The notes: generated by a model not told the origin, from the letters alone. Counted from the first letter of the stretch, positions 8,710 through 17,791 are shown. The stretch: 43,880 bases of DNA from Nitrosomonadaceae bacterium (GCA_919902515.1 CAKKRD010000011.1:1-43880); one strand, 5' to 3'. Translations and numbers: made by a program.

Positions 8710-10089
8710 CTAGGCTGCTGACGGAATGGTGTTTGCATCGAGCAGCACTTTAAGTGCTGTGAGTTTCACCTTCCAAGACTGATTTGTTATGGAGTCTGTG
8801 GGCAAACCGGTCACCAGTTGTTCCACTGCATCACCCTGCGCGGCATCATAGCTGGAAAAAAATCGCTGCAACTCCTCGCTATTCGTAATACCCGTGCAAC
8901 GGACAAAGCCCGGATAATCCTCGCGCAAATGAGCCGCAAGCCACGCCTGATTTATCCATTGCTTTAACTGGCTGTAGCTGAAGCAGGTACGTACCGCCAG
9001 ATCCACCGCATCAGCGCTGCTCAGGTTTTCAATGTTGTCGAAACCTTCCCGCTCCAGCCTCAACTCATGCGCATAGCTCATCCCCGCAAGCATGGAAAGC
9101 GGCAGCGCCCGGTAGTCGTTGCCAGGAATATTCTTTACTACCCTGAGCACGATGCGTTCGATTGCCATGAACGCCCGTTTGGGATAAAAACCAAAGAAAA
9201 AGCTCAAGATAGGAAGCAGAGTTAAGCTCGCTGGTATTGTTGAAACTGTTTTCGTAGCACTGTCTTTGGAAACGCTTTCAGACTCGGTCTCGACAGGTGG
9301 GGGTTCAACAGTGGGTGAAGGTTCAGTAGAAGCGGGAGCAGATGATGCTGATGCAGCAGCTGGCGCAGCAACGGACTCAAACTCGTCATGGAACGCGAAA
9401 GAGAGTACCAATGCCAGGACGCTCGCGACGATCATGCGGATGGCACCATCAACAAAGGTATGGGAAGTTAGATCCAGCGTGAAGTACGCGCGTGCAACCG
9501 AGCCAATGAAATAAATGTAGGCGCCCAGGAAACCGAACTGGAAAGCGGTCAGGCTGCGAGTGAGATGAGAGTAATACGCTTCCGGATTTTTCCCGAACAA
9601 TTCGACGAAAGGTCCCATCATCAACATATTGGCACCAAGACTGAAGTCCACGCCCACCTCATGCGCTGAAAAAACAGGCTTAAACAGCAGAAGAATTGAA
9701 GTACCGAGCAGCACGATCACCGTAGTCAAGAAAACACTGCCTCTGTAGGCGCTGAAGGAGGCGCGACGTTCCATGCTTTTGTGAATTTCACCGCGGCGCT
9801 CTACTGGAATTTCACGCCGCAGCCGCCGCTCCTTCCGGCCCGCCATGGTCTGGATATAGGCCAGAACGAGCGATGGCACAACCAGCACCGCTATCAACAT
9901 CATAATCAGATTGTATTGAAAAAATACCGGGTCAAACCAGTGTGCAACAGCCCGGAAGTCGTGGTACTCGACGCCCTCAGGGCCGTAGGCAGATTCGAGA
10001 CCGAGCCCGGCAATTAGAGACACCGGTACTATAAATACCAGCCAGTCATACCAGGCCATGTGCCATCTACTATTTTCGTTCTGATCCAT
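8710..10089 (-). CDS. Polytopic membrane protein with Pro/Ser-rich linker, unknown function
   Basis: The start is the ATG of MDQNENSRWHMAWYDW because AGGAGG lies 4 bases upstream; longer forms overlap the previous gene too far. The protein has about 459 residues and probable helices near 14-33, 58-80, 116-136, 190-207, 220-237 and 289-305. A low-complexity linker rich in Ala, Ser, Pro and Glu (about 245-280) precedes the last helix. The C-terminal ~130 residues are soluble, with a helix-hairpin-helix-like stretch (LEREGFDNIENLSSADAV) of the type seen in proteins that bind or scaffold. It overlaps the hydrolase gene by 20 bp and is translationally coupled to it. The family is not recognised. 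Confidence 0.75.
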   Translation of the reverse strand: MDQNENSRWHMAWYDWLVFIVPVSLIAGLGLESAYGPEGVEYHDFRAVAHWFDPVFFQYNLIMMLIAVLVVPSLVLAYIQTMAGRKERRLRREIPVERRGEIHKSMERRASFSAYRGSVFLTTVIVLLGTSILLLFKPVFSAHEVGVDFSLGANMLMMGPFVELFGKNPEAYYSHLTRSLTAFQFGFLGAYIYFIGSVARAYFTLDLTSHTFVDGAIRMIVASVLALVLSFAFHDEFESVAAPAAASASSAPASTEPSPTVEPPPVETESESVSKDSATKTVSTIPASLTLLPILSFFFGFYPKRAFMAIERIVLRVVKNIPGNDYRALPLSMLAGMSYAHELRLEREGFDNIENLSSADAVDLAVRTCFSYSQLKQWINQAWLAAHLREDYPGFVRCTGITNSEELQRFFSSYDAAQGDAVEQLVTGLPTDSITNQSWKVKLTALKVLLDANTIPSAA

Positions 10090-10828
10090 TTTCCTCCTCT
10101 TCATTTGTTTTGCCCTTTGCCCCAGCCATGGCCTCAGCGGCAGCCCGGACCCAGAAATCAATGTGGTCGAATGGCCGCGTGGACCGGGCATCAGGAAGTC
10201 CTAGGCTCCATCCGATAAACTCCAAGTGGTCCGCGCGCACGATGCCACGGAATTTCCCCCATTGGGCGGATCTGATCGGAACCATCCCGTCGTTGTCTTC
10301 CGGGATGACGCGCCCATATAACCGGAGCAAGAAAGGAAGTTCATCAGGAGGCCGGCAACCTGCATAGGAGGAATAGGCTACATCCTCGCGGTCTGGAATC
10401 GGCGTGGCAGCACGCGCCTCGGGAGTCAGCTCGCGCAGTCCCGGACTGCCGATGTACCGGACCCAGACTGGAATCGGATTGCGCGATTCGAGGAACCATG
10501 TGGCCAGGGGCGTGCCACGGTGCGGTGTCGCAATAGTGAGCAGACTCTTTACCCGCCGGTCCGGATCGAGATGGGTAATCAGATGTCTGGCATCAAGCCC
10601 ACCCATGCTATGCGCGATCAAAGCAAATACAGGCGCGTCGCTACGAAAGAGCTGACGTGCCAGTTCCTCCGCACGTTCGGCTACAGTGCCAGCAGACGGT
10701 ACTTCCGGAATAAGATAAGCAGTATCCATCCGGCGCAACATTTGCCCTACACCACGGAAATATTCGATCGGGCCGCGATGTGAAAATCCAAGGTACCCGT
10801 GCAACAGGGCTAGTGTGGGGAGAGTCAT
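10070..10828 (-). CDS. Alpha/beta hydrolase, triacylglycerol lipase-like
   Basis: A 252-residue serine hydrolase. The nucleophile elbow is AHSMGG with Ser74; the oxyanion segment HGYLGF is at 10-15; the candidate acid is Asp180 in DNDGMVP and the general base is His201 in ADHLEF. The order and spacing match bacterial lipases/esterases of the LipA/PGAP1-like type. There is no signal peptide, so it is cytoplasmic unless exported with a partner. The C-terminus is highly charged (KGKTNEEEENGSERK), and the last codons hold the ribosome site of the downstream membrane-protein gene. With the neighbouring P450 and RoxA-like cytochromes it suggests lipid metabolism. The substrate is unknown. Confidence 0.8.
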   Translation of the reverse strand: MTLPTLALLHGYLGFSHRGPIEYFRGVGQMLRRMDTAYLIPEVPSAGTVAERAEELARQLFRSDAPVFALIAHSMGGLDARHLITHLDPDRRVKSLLTIATPHRGTPLATWFLESRNPIPVWVRYIGSPGLRELTPEARAATPIPDREDVAYSSYAGCRPPDELPFLLRLYGRVIPEDNDGMVPIRSAQWGKFRGIVRADHLEFIGWSLGLPDARSTRPFDHIDFWVRAAAEAMAGAKGKTNEEEENGSERK

Positions 10829-10862
10829 AAACTACACTCATCTACGCTCGTTAAAGGGGCAT

Positions 10863-10961
10863 CTAACCGGCAATCGCATCCAGATCTTCCTGGGTGAAGC
10901 CGCTCACAAATCGCTGCCCTTGGGCAGATACAGTCACAGCCGCGTACGTAGTGGCGCTCAT
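10863..10961 (-). CDS. Possible 32-residue small protein
   Basis: A short ATG frame, MSATTYAAVTVSAQGQRF..., ends in DLDAIAG and a TAG stop. It lies in the gap between the NlpC/P60 gene (17 bp upstream) and the hydrolase gene (34 bp downstream), on the same strand and filling the gap neatly. Its composition is protein-like, and the segment FVSGFTQEDLDAIAG looks amphipathic. No Shine-Dalgarno is visible, and it is too short for similarity-based recognition. It could be a real small gene, the remnant of a longer one, or chance. Confidence 0.3.
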   Translation of the reverse strand: MSATTYAAVTVSAQGQRFVSGFTQEDLDAIAG

Positions 10962-10978
10962 TCAAATGAGAGGTTATG

Positions 10979-11566
10979 CTATAAAATACGCCCAACCAGA
11001 GAAAGCTTTTCATCGGCCCAAATATCCTCAGGACTGATAAAGCCTTTTGGATTGTAAGCAAACTCCTTTCCTGCATGCGAAAAGCACTCATAGACAAGCT
11101 CGGAACAGATGTATTCGCGGTCTCGTTCTTTCTTGCCTATGCCAAGAGTAATGCGCGCCAGTATCTTGGCAACTTCATCCTTGTCGTAAGGCTGGGTCAG
11201 TTCGTCGATGCCAAAGGTGGAAAGGCTTGCAACAGTTGTAGATGTGACATCTTTGCACCGCGCAATGACTGCTCGCCCTTTGTAGGATTTGCCGTCTTCA
11301 TAGTCATTGAGGTATTTCGACAAAGGAGCAAAACGCACCCCCATGTCTTCGACGCTCTCCAATAACAGCATCCGGTTAATCGAATCGAGGCGAAGCACGA
11401 TACCGATATGACTCCATGGACTGTCGGTTACTTTTTGGATTGCCTTGGAAACCAGGTAATCCCCCGAGGTGAAGAGAATGTCTCCAGACTTCAGTTTTGC
11501 GCGTAAATCTGAATATGGGAGAACAGGGAGGGCCTTGATGTCTTTGCTTTCGATATGAGCTGCCAT
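10979..11566 (-). CDS. YiiX/YebB-like permuted NlpC/P60 cysteine peptidase or acyltransferase
   Basis: A 195-residue protein of the circularly permuted papain-like (NlpC/P60, YiiX/LRAT-like) group. The catalytic His comes first (His53 in SPWSHIGIV) and the Cys later (Cys154 in REYICSELVYECF), the hallmark order of the permuted branch. An N-terminal GDILFTSGDYLVS segment is the usual strand-turn before the His. There is no signal peptide. Members act on peptidoglycan peptides or lipids; the LRAT-like side transfers acyl chains, which would fit the lipase and P450 neighbours, but I cannot tell which applies. It heads a minus-strand run with the small ORF and the hydrolase downstream. Confidence 0.75.
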   Translation of the reverse strand: MAAHIESKDIKALPVLPYSDLRAKLKSGDILFTSGDYLVSKAIQKVTDSPWSHIGIVLRLDSINRMLLLESVEDMGVRFAPLSKYLNDYEDGKSYKGRAVIARCKDVTSTTVASLSTFGIDELTQPYDKDEVAKILARITLGIGKKERDREYICSELVYECFSHAGKEFAYNPKGFISPEDIWADEKLSLVGRIL

Positions 11567-11830
11567 TTATTGTTCCTCTATAGTGGTTGTGGTGACTGGG
11601 AAAGAGCTTCTGACGAGGTTGCAGGTTAAGCGGCACAACGAGCGAACTGAAGTACACTTCACTCAGTCTAGTAGATACGGTGAAATTTTCCAGTGAGCAT
11701 AGACACGAGCCGTACTCTGTTCCACACACCTGAAACTCGCGCAGCCCGACCCCACCCGGCGCAAGCCCCCCGTCCGGCTACCGGATTTAGGTTAAAATGC
11801 GCCGTTGATCACTACGCACCGGCCCCTGCC

Positions 11831-13039
11831 ATGAAAAAAACCCGTGTTCCGCACCGCAGCAAATCTCCCCGCGCCGTGCAGGAGCTTTCACGTCTGGCGG
11901 CGGGACTTGCCGCTTCCGGCAGCCGTATCGAAGACGCCTTCTGGGAGAACCTGCTGGCGGCAAAGATCCACGCCCAGTTGCGCACGGGCGATGATCAGAA
12001 TCTGGAAACGGCACTGGATCAGCTTTATGAAACCGATCCTGCGGGCTACGGCGAATTCATTCATGCCATCGAAGCGGCCATCGAGTGCAGTGTCTTGACC
12101 CGTGAAGACTGCAGTTACGATGTGCTGATGTTCGCCGCACCGGTACTGACCTGGTCACGCTTTTCGATCCCTTCTGGCCCGATACCCGACGCAATGCTCG
12201 CCAGTCTGCGAGTACATTTGCAGGCGCACGTGCTGGCAGCGGATATCCAGTTTTCGCTGGCAGATTACCTGTTCAGTCCCGACCAGTTGCCGCGCGGTTA
12301 TCACCTCACGCATGAACTGGCCAGCAAACTATGGACGGCGGCGACAGAAGGGCGTGATTTGCACATGAATCCGCGCCAACTGGCTGAGACCGGACGTTTT
12401 CTGTCCGATACCCGATACCTCCTTGGCGCCATTGCCGTGCCGCGGGGAAAACCCATGTTCCGCTGGCAGGAAGCCGCTGGAGCCAGCGAAGTCGGTACTG
12501 TGCCCGGGGCCAAAACTCAAAAACAGGAAATACTGCTTGCCTGGCAAGCCCACGGGGGCGAGGCACTGCGCCCATTATTCCAGGGTTGCGCGCTGGAATT
12601 GCTGCTGCCCGATGGCTTCTTCTCTGCCTGGCGCATGGCGGACCGCCTCGCTCGCCCCTATTCCATGCACGCCACCATCGATTTTCTGCAGTCCACTCTG
12701 AATATCCCCGCAAATGGCCTGCGTGCGGTGATCGCGCCATTTTTTGACCAGTGGCTGGAAGAGTACCGTATCAGTTTCACCTTCAAGGATCGCGACGATG
12801 TGCTCTACGGCATCGTTTGGGCGCTGGTGGGCGAGGAAGACGAAAGCAGCGACACCGTGACACAGATCGAAACGACTCTGCGGGAATGTGGCGTAACCCA
12901 CGTCACGCTACTGGATAATCGCTTTCCGCTGGAATACTGTGAAGAGTGCGGCGCGCCCTTGTTCCCGAACCCGGAAGGTGAGGTAGTACATGCCGAATTC
13001 CCCGAAGAAGGCAAAGTGGCGCCGATGCATTTGCACTGA
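11831..13039 (+). CDS. DUF2863-like hypothetical protein
   Basis: The start is the ATG of MKKTRVPHRSKSPRAV; upstream in-frame codons give a proline- and arginine-rich stretch unlike protein. It has 402 residues, is soluble, and has a basic N-terminus, the characteristic opening LSRLAAGLAASGSRIEDAFWE, and a C-terminal Cys pair (EYCEECGAPLFPNPEGEVVH) that looks like a small metal site. I associate this pattern with the betaproteobacterial DUF2863 family of unknown function; the match is from memory. It stands alone between a divergent minus-strand gene and the yciB cluster, about 100 bp upstream of yciB. Confidence 0.7.
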   Translation: MKKTRVPHRSKSPRAVQELSRLAAGLAASGSRIEDAFWENLLAAKIHAQLRTGDDQNLETALDQLYETDPAGYGEFIHAIEAAIECSVLTREDCSYDVLMFAAPVLTWSRFSIPSGPIPDAMLASLRVHLQAHVLAADIQFSLADYLFSPDQLPRGYHLTHELASKLWTAATEGRDLHMNPRQLAETGRFLSDTRYLLGAIAVPRGKPMFRWQEAAGASEVGTVPGAKTQKQEILLAWQAHGGEALRPLFQGCALELLLPDGFFSAWRMADRLARPYSMHATIDFLQSTLNIPANGLRAVIAPFFDQWLEEYRISFTFKDRDDVLYGIVWALVGEEDESSDTVTQIETTLRECGVTHVTLLDNRFPLEYCEECGAPLFPNPEGEVVHAEFPEEGKVAPMHLH

Positions 13040-13140
13040 AACAAACTTTGGGTGACCAAACAAAAACGGGGAGCTTTTCCCCGTTTCGACTGTCATAATT
13101 ATTTCTTGTTACCAACTACAGACATCATCGCTGCGCACTC

Positions 13141-13686
13141 ATGAAGTTTCTATTCGACCTTTTTCCGGTCATCCTGTTTTTCATCGCATTCAAGATTTAT
13201 GGCATTTATACTGCCACTGCTGTGGCCATTGCCGCTACTTTTATGCAAATCGGCTGGGTATGGTTCCGTCATCGCAAGGTCGACACCATGCTGTGGGTGA
13301 GTCTTGCCATCATCGTCGTTTTCGGCGGCGCTACACTGATACTGCAGGATGAAACCTTCATCAAGTGGAAACCCTCCGTGCTCTACTGGCTGTTTGCCGT
13401 TGCGTTGCTGGTGGCCCACATGGTTTTCAACAAGAACCTGATCCGTGTCATGATGAAAGGACAAATCAAGTTACCGGAAACGGTATGGGGCCGGCTCAAC
13501 GCCAGTTGGGCTGGATTTTTCGCATTGATGGGCGGAGTCAATCTCTACGTGGCCTTCAACTATTCCACCGAAACCTGGGTCAATTTCAAGCTGTTCGGTT
13601 TCATGGGTCTAATGCTGGCGTTTGTGCTATTGCAAGGACTGATGCTGGCAAAGTATATGGAAGACAAAGAGGACAAAGGAACATGA
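13141..13686 (+). CDS. yciB: Inner membrane-spanning protein YciB (intracellular septation protein A)
   Basis: The 181 residues match the ~180 of E. coli YciB. The opening [20 protein letters not shown] and the internal [17 protein letters not shown] and [19 protein letters not shown] are signature stretches. There are five to six hydrophobic helices. YciB influences envelope integrity and division and interacts with elongasome/divisome proteins in E. coli. Its TGA overlaps the start of the yciI-like gene, forming the compact yciB-yciI-bolA-ppiC cluster seen in several betaproteobacteria. The start ATG is conventional for the family. Confidence 0.95.
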   Translation: MKFLFDLFPVILFFIAFKIYGIYTATAVAIAATFMQIGWVWFRHRKVDTMLWVSLAIIVVFGGATLILQDETFIKWKPSVLYWLFAVALLVAHMVFNKNLIRVMMKGQIKLPETVWGRLNASWAGFFALMGGVNLYVAFNYSTETWVNFKLFGFMGLMLAFVLLQGLMLAKYMEDKEDKGT

Positions 13687-13988
13687 TGCTCTACGTGATA
13701 AATACTGAAGATGCTCCCGATAGTCTGGAAAAACGTCTGGCGGCCCGTTCCGAACACCTGGAACGCCTCAAGGCATTGCAGCGGGACGGGCGCCTTGTCC
13801 TGGCTGGACCCTACCCGGCAATCGACAGCCCCGACCCTGGTCCGGCAGGATTTTCCGGCAGCCTGATCGTGGCGGAATTTGAGTCGCTGCCAGCGGCACG
13901 TACCTGGGCGGAAGCCGATCCCTATGTCACTGCGGGGGTCTACGCAAAAGTCACCGTCAAGCCATTCAAGAAAGTCCTGCCCGCATAA
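13683..13988 (+). CDS. yciI: YciI-like protein
   Basis: A 101-residue single-domain protein of the YciI (dimeric ferredoxin-like fold) family. It begins [20 protein letters not shown] and has the typical [23 protein letters not shown] block carrying the conserved His, plus [12 protein letters not shown] toward the end. The family is cytoplasmic and of unclear role, with a pseudo-catalytic His/Asp pair. The start overlaps the yciB stop (ATGATG over ACATGA), so translation is coupled; the second ATG is an alternative start. The BolA-like gene starts 18 bp downstream. Confidence 0.9.
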   Translation: MMLYVINTEDAPDSLEKRLAARSEHLERLKALQRDGRLVLAGPYPAIDSPDPGPAGFSGSLIVAEFESLPAARTWAEADPYVTAGVYAKVTVKPFKKVLPA

Positions 13989-14006
13989 GCACAAAGTGCC
14001 GCGCAA

Positions 14007-14288
14007 TTGAATACGATCGAACTAATCAGGCAGAAGCTTGCCGCCCTTGATCCGGAAAAGATTGAAATTCTGGACGAGAGCGCCCGGCACGCGGGGCACG
14101 AGGGTGCCAAAAGTGGTGGCGGGCATTACTTCCTTACTATCGTCTCATCCAAGTTTTCCGGACTATCGACCATGGCCAGGCATCGTCTGGTCTATGCCGC
14201 ATTGGGGGAGATGATGCGCAAGGATATTCACGCACTCAGCGTAAAGGCGTATACTCCTGAAGAGGTTTTATCCGATTCAATCCACTGA
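14007..14288 (+). CDS. BolA family protein
   Basis: The 93 residues are the usual BolA size, and the start is TTG. The class II KH-like fold is indicated by GGHYFLTIVSSKFSGLSTMARHRLVYAAL and the closing DIHALSVKAYTPEE. BolA-family proteins pair with monothiol glutaredoxins for Fe-S handling and can bind DNA; the His in the RHRLVY segment is the conserved cluster ligand. It lies 18 bp after yciI and 12 bp before the prolyl isomerase gene, within one operon. Whether it is BolA proper or an IbaG-like paralogue cannot be decided here. Confidence 0.85.
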   Translation: MNTIELIRQKLAALDPEKIEILDESARHAGHEGAKSGGGHYFLTIVSSKFSGLSTMARHRLVYAALGEMMRKDIHALSVKAYTPEEVLSDSIH

Positions 14289-14300
14289 CGAGGGAGCTTC

Positions 14301-15098
14301 ATGCAACTCATAAAATTTTCGCAATTAATGGCGATCGGTATTTCTGGTCTGATCACCGTAACCGCTGCCCAAGCTCAACCCGCAGTGCCCATGGCCAAAG
14401 TGAACGGGGTGGCAATTCCGCAATCGCGTCTTGATTTTATTATGAAAGCTCGCGCCACCCAGGGTCAGCCGGACACCCCTGAGGTCAGGAGAGCTTTGCG
14501 TGATGATCTTATCGCCGAGGAAGTGATCGCCCAGGAAGCATTAAGAAAGGGTCTGGACAAGGACCCTGAAATCATAGCTCAACTGGAGATTGCCCGTCAG
14601 ACAGCCCTGGTCCGGGCATATCAGATCGACTACATAAAGACCCATCCGGTCAGTGACGAGGCCATGCGCAAGGAATATGATGCGCTGAAAATACAGATGG
14701 GTGACAAGGAATATAAGGCACGCCACGTTCTGGTCGCGACCGAGGCAGAAGCCAAAAATATTATCGCCAGCATCAAGAAAGGCGCCAGACTCGACAAGAT
14801 TGCCCAGGAAAAATCCACGGATACCGGCAGCAAGAGCAAGGGGGGTGAGCTCGACTGGAGTCCCGCCGGGAATTATGTCGCACCCTTCGCTGAAGCCCTG
14901 ACCAAACTAAACAAAGGTCAGCTCACCGAACAGCCAGTACAAACACCTTTTGGCTGGCACGTGATTCGACTGGACGACGTGCGTCCGCTGAAAATTCCGC
15001 CGTTTGAAGAAATCAAGAACAATTTGACACAGCGCGTGCTGCAACGGCAGTTTGAAGGCGCTGTCAACGAGCTGCGCGCCAAAGCCAAGGTCGAATAA
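14301..15098 (+). CDS. Periplasmic parvulin-type peptidyl-prolyl cis-trans isomerase
   Basis: A 265-residue exported PpiC/PrsA-like foldase. The signal peptide ends near residues 24-26 (VTAAQAQP). A SurA-like N-terminal helical chaperone part (KVNGVAIPQSRLDFIM onward) is followed by a rotamase domain from about 134 to 228: ARHVLVATEAEAKNI, then GSKSKGGELDWSPAGNYVAPF and TPFGWHVIRLDDVRP, the canonical parvulin blocks. A typical ribosome site (GAGGGAGC) precedes the ATG. It closes the yciB operon; a strong terminator follows 32 bp after the stop. A second parvulin (SurA) is encoded at 36850-38169. Confidence 0.92.
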   Translation: MQLIKFSQLMAIGISGLITVTAAQAQPAVPMAKVNGVAIPQSRLDFIMKARATQGQPDTPEVRRALRDDLIAEEVIAQEALRKGLDKDPEIIAQLEIARQTALVRAYQIDYIKTHPVSDEAMRKEYDALKIQMGDKEYKARHVLVATEAEAKNIIASIKKGARLDKIAQEKSTDTGSKSKGGELDWSPAGNYVAPFAEALTKLNKGQLTEQPVQTPFGWHVIRLDDVRPLKIPPFEEIKNNLTQRVLQRQFEGAVNELRAKAKVE

Positions 15099-15130
15099 CC
15101 CCCCGCAGCTGTCGCGGGAATTGCTTGATT

Positions 15131-15160
15131 AAAAAGGGCGGTCACTTGACCGCCCTTTTT
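15131..15160. terminator. Bidirectional intrinsic terminator
   Basis: A perfect inverted repeat, AAAAAGGGCGGTCA-CT-TGACCGCCCTTTTT, gives a GC-rich stem with an A-tract on one side and a T-tract on the other. It lies between the converging prolyl isomerase gene (plus) and alr (minus) and so can end both transcripts. Confidence 0.95.
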
Positions 15161-15164
15161 CATT

Positions 15165-16238
15165 TTATGTTACTACCTGCATGCGCGGCGCCAGAGCGCA
15201 CAGCAGCTCATAGCTGATCGTGCCCGCCGACTGCGCCACCTCATCCACCGGCATCCCCTCTCCCCAGAGTATTACCGGACTGCCCACACCGGCACTCTCG
15301 ATTCCACTCAAATCCACATGCAGCATATCCATGGACACACGTCCGAGGATGCGGCTGCGCCTGCCGTTCACCAGCACCGGTGTGCCGGTAGGCGCATGAC
15401 GCGGATAGCCGTCGGCATAACCACCCGCGACGATGCCGACCTGCATCGGCCGGTCAGCGCGAAAAGTGTGGCCATACCCTACCGCATCTCCTGCCTTGAG
15501 ATTCTGCACCGCAATGATTCTGCTGGATATTGTCATTACTGGGCGCAGGCCCAGTTCGGCGACAGTCTTGCCAGAAAATGGCGAAGCGCCATAGAGCATG
15601 ATGCCGGGGCGCACCCAATCGGCATGGGTCTCAGGGTAGTGCAAAATCGCTGCGGAATTTGCCAGCGAGCACGGTAAATTCCGCCCGGCGGCGACAGCGT
15701 TGAAACGCTGCAATTGCGCACTGACACTATCCTCGCCAGCGAGCTCATCGGCGCGGGCGAAATGGGTCATCAATGTGATCTGGCCAACAGCAGGACTGGT
15801 TTTCAGGAGTTCCAGCGCGGCGGGGAACTGCTCAGGCACAAATCCCAAGCGGTTCATGCCGGTGTTAAGCTTCAGAAACACATCCAGACCACCGTGCCGC
15901 TTGAAGGCAGATAACATGGCCAACTGCTCGCTGTGGTGAATCACGGCACTCAAGTGATATTGCTCGATCAGTGCCAATTCTTCTGTGGAAAAAAAACCTT
16001 CGACCAGCAGTATGGGCTGGCGGTAGCCCGCATCCCGCAGACGTATCGCAGCATCCAGTTCCAGCAGCGCAAACCCATCCGCACTCTTGAGAGCACTGGC
16101 AGCACGCAGCAATCCGTGACCATAGGCATCGGCCTTGACTACTGCCATTACGCGCGCGCGCGGCGCATGGCGGCGAACTACGGACAGATTTTGTTCAAGT
16201 GCGGAAAGATCGATCAGGGCTTGAATGGGACGTGGCAT
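15165..16238 (-). CDS. alr: Alanine racemase
   Basis: A 357-residue PLP enzyme converting L- to D-alanine for peptidoglycan. The PLP lysine is Lys35 in VVKADAYGHG, near the N-terminus as in all Alr. The GYGHTF segment carries the catalytic Tyr of the second domain, and GGYADGYPR and VSMDML are further signature blocks. The length is standard. It is cytoplasmic, monocistronic on the minus strand, and its stop abuts the bidirectional terminator. It is divergent from lplT with a 270-bp intergenic region that contains no gene I would defend. Confidence 0.97.
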   Translation of the reverse strand: MPRPIQALIDLSALEQNLSVVRRHAPRARVMAVVKADAYGHGLLRAASALKSADGFALLELDAAIRLRDAGYRQPILLVEGFFSTEELALIEQYHLSAVIHHSEQLAMLSAFKRHGGLDVFLKLNTGMNRLGFVPEQFPAALELLKTSPAVGQITLMTHFARADELAGEDSVSAQLQRFNAVAAGRNLPCSLANSAAILHYPETHADWVRPGIMLYGASPFSGKTVAELGLRPVMTISSRIIAVQNLKAGDAVGYGHTFRADRPMQVGIVAGGYADGYPRHAPTGTPVLVNGRRSRILGRVSMDMLHVDLSGIESAGVGSPVILWGEGMPVDEVAQSAGTISYELLCALAPRMQVVT

Positions 16239-16464
16239 CTGTTTGATTTTTAGCAGGGTATCATTGCGGAATTGCTACGCCACAGCTTTCTGCATGGTGT
16301 TAGTAGAGAGACTGGCAGGCCATTCAATCACAAATCCTGTCATCAGGATAGTGTCTGCCGGGAGTTTCATCATTGGCTGACGGATCAAGGCCGTTACAGT
16401 TAGTCGCCACAGCGGTTTCATGGTATAAAACCCGCTGCCCAAAAACAGGCCTGGATGGCCATTG

Positions 16465-16470
16465 TATAAT
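16465..16470 (+). promoter_or_regulatory. Probable -10 element for lplT
   Basis: A perfect TATAAT, 38 bases upstream of the lplT TTG start, in the divergent alr/lplT region. The matching -35 position (around AAAACA) is weak. The assignment rests on the -10 match and its location. Confidence 0.45.
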
Positions 16471-16508
16471 CCAGCGCCTGATAACGAGAAAATTTCCGGA
16501 GGAATAGT

Positions 16509-17783
16509 TTGAAACGCGGGTTCTATACCATCATGGCGGCGCAGTTTTTTTCGTCGCTGGCAGACAATGCGTTGCTGGTTATTGCCATCGCACTGCTGAT
16601 AGACCTGCACGCCCCCGCTTATCTCACCCCCATGCTCAAGTTTGTGTTCGTGCTGTTCTATGTGATTCTCGCCCCTTTCGTCGGCGCTTTCGCTGACTCC
16701 ATGCCCAAGTGGCGGGTGATGTTCATCAGTAACACCATCAAGATCGTGGGCTGCAGCCTGCTGTTTCTCGCCGCGCACCAGTATTTTGCCCTCGCCGCCT
16801 ATGCGATCGTGGGACTGGGTGCCGCCGCTTACTCCCCGGCCAAGTACGGCATACTTACCGAACTGCTGCCGCCGGAAAAACTGGTCATCGCCAACGGCTG
16901 GATCGAAGGGTTGACCGTGGCCTCCATCGTGCTTGGCACGGTACTGGGCGGGGTGCTGATTACACCTGCGGTCTCTGCCATATTTCTGGCGTTCGATTTT
17001 CCTTTCATCGATACCGGCGTGGATACCGTGACGGAAGCAGGGATCCTGCTTATCGCCACGTTTTACTGCATCGCCGCCACTTTTAACCTGTACATTCCCA
17101 ACACCGGGGTTGATCACCGCATACTCAGTAAAAATCCACTATTCCTGATACACGAGTTCGGACATTGCTTGAAGCTGCTATGGACCGATAAGCTCGGACA
17201 GATCTCGCTCGCCGTAACAACATTGTTCTGGGGAGCAGGCGCGACTCTGCAATTTATCGTGCTGAAATGGGCCGAAGCAGCGCTCGATTTTCCACTCAGC
17301 AAAGCCGCGCAGTTACAGGGTGTGGTTGCTCTCGGTATTGCGGTAGGCGCGGTCATGGCGGCACGGCTGGTTTCACTGCGGCAATCGGTGAATGTGATTC
17401 CGCTGGGCATCGCCATGGGCATTGTGGTGATGGCCATGATCGTAGTGCGCGACCTATGGGTCGCAATCGGATTGCTCATGTTGATCGGCGGGCTGGCAGG
17501 ATTCTTCGTGGTACCGATGAATGCCCTGTTGCAGCATCGCGGGCATATCCTGATGGGCGCGGGTCACTCTATTGCAGTACAGAATTTCAACGAGAATCTG
17601 AGCATTCTTACCATGCTGGCGCTGTATGCCGTGCTGGTGAGTCTCGATGTGCACGTTAATACCGTTATCATTTTGTTTGGCTTGTTTGTGGCGGTAATCA
17701 TGACGCTGATACGCAAATGGCACTTGCTCAACCAGAGCAAGGAAGACTCATTGCACCTGATCGGGGCGCACAAGGTGCATTAA
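16509..17783 (+). CDS. lplT: Lysophospholipid transporter LplT
   Basis: A 424-residue major-facilitator protein with about 12 membrane helices. LplT flips lysophospholipids across the inner membrane for re-acylation by Aas. Characteristic blocks are MAAQFFSSLADNALLVIAIA at the start, ADSMPKWRVM, AAAYSPAKYGILTELLPPEKLVIANGW and RGHILMGAGHSIAVQNFNEN. The start is TTG, supported by CCGGAGGAATAG directly upstream. It is monocistronic here: the acyltransferase Aas, often adjacent or fused, is absent from the window. Confidence 0.95.
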   Translation: MKRGFYTIMAAQFFSSLADNALLVIAIALLIDLHAPAYLTPMLKFVFVLFYVILAPFVGAFADSMPKWRVMFISNTIKIVGCSLLFLAAHQYFALAAYAIVGLGAAAYSPAKYGILTELLPPEKLVIANGWIEGLTVASIVLGTVLGGVLITPAVSAIFLAFDFPFIDTGVDTVTEAGILLIATFYCIAATFNLYIPNTGVDHRILSKNPLFLIHEFGHCLKLLWTDKLGQISLAVTTLFWGAGATLQFIVLKWAEAALDFPLSKAAQLQGVVALGIAVGAVMAARLVSLRQSVNVIPLGIAMGIVVMAMIVVRDLWVAIGLLMLIGGLAGFFVVPMNALLQHRGHILMGAGHSIAVQNFNENLSILTMLALYAVLVSLDVHVNTVIILFGLFVAVIMTLIRKWHLLNQSKEDSLHLIGAHKVH

Positions 17784-17791
17784 GAGCCGCG

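Noticed and set aside
16275-17117. Long minus-strand frame across lplT
   Set aside because: The translation is rich in His, Gln, Arg and Gly with no fold pattern and lies opposite the clear LplT gene. Its last 48 codons, from an ATG at 16421, lie upstream of alr but have no ribosome site.
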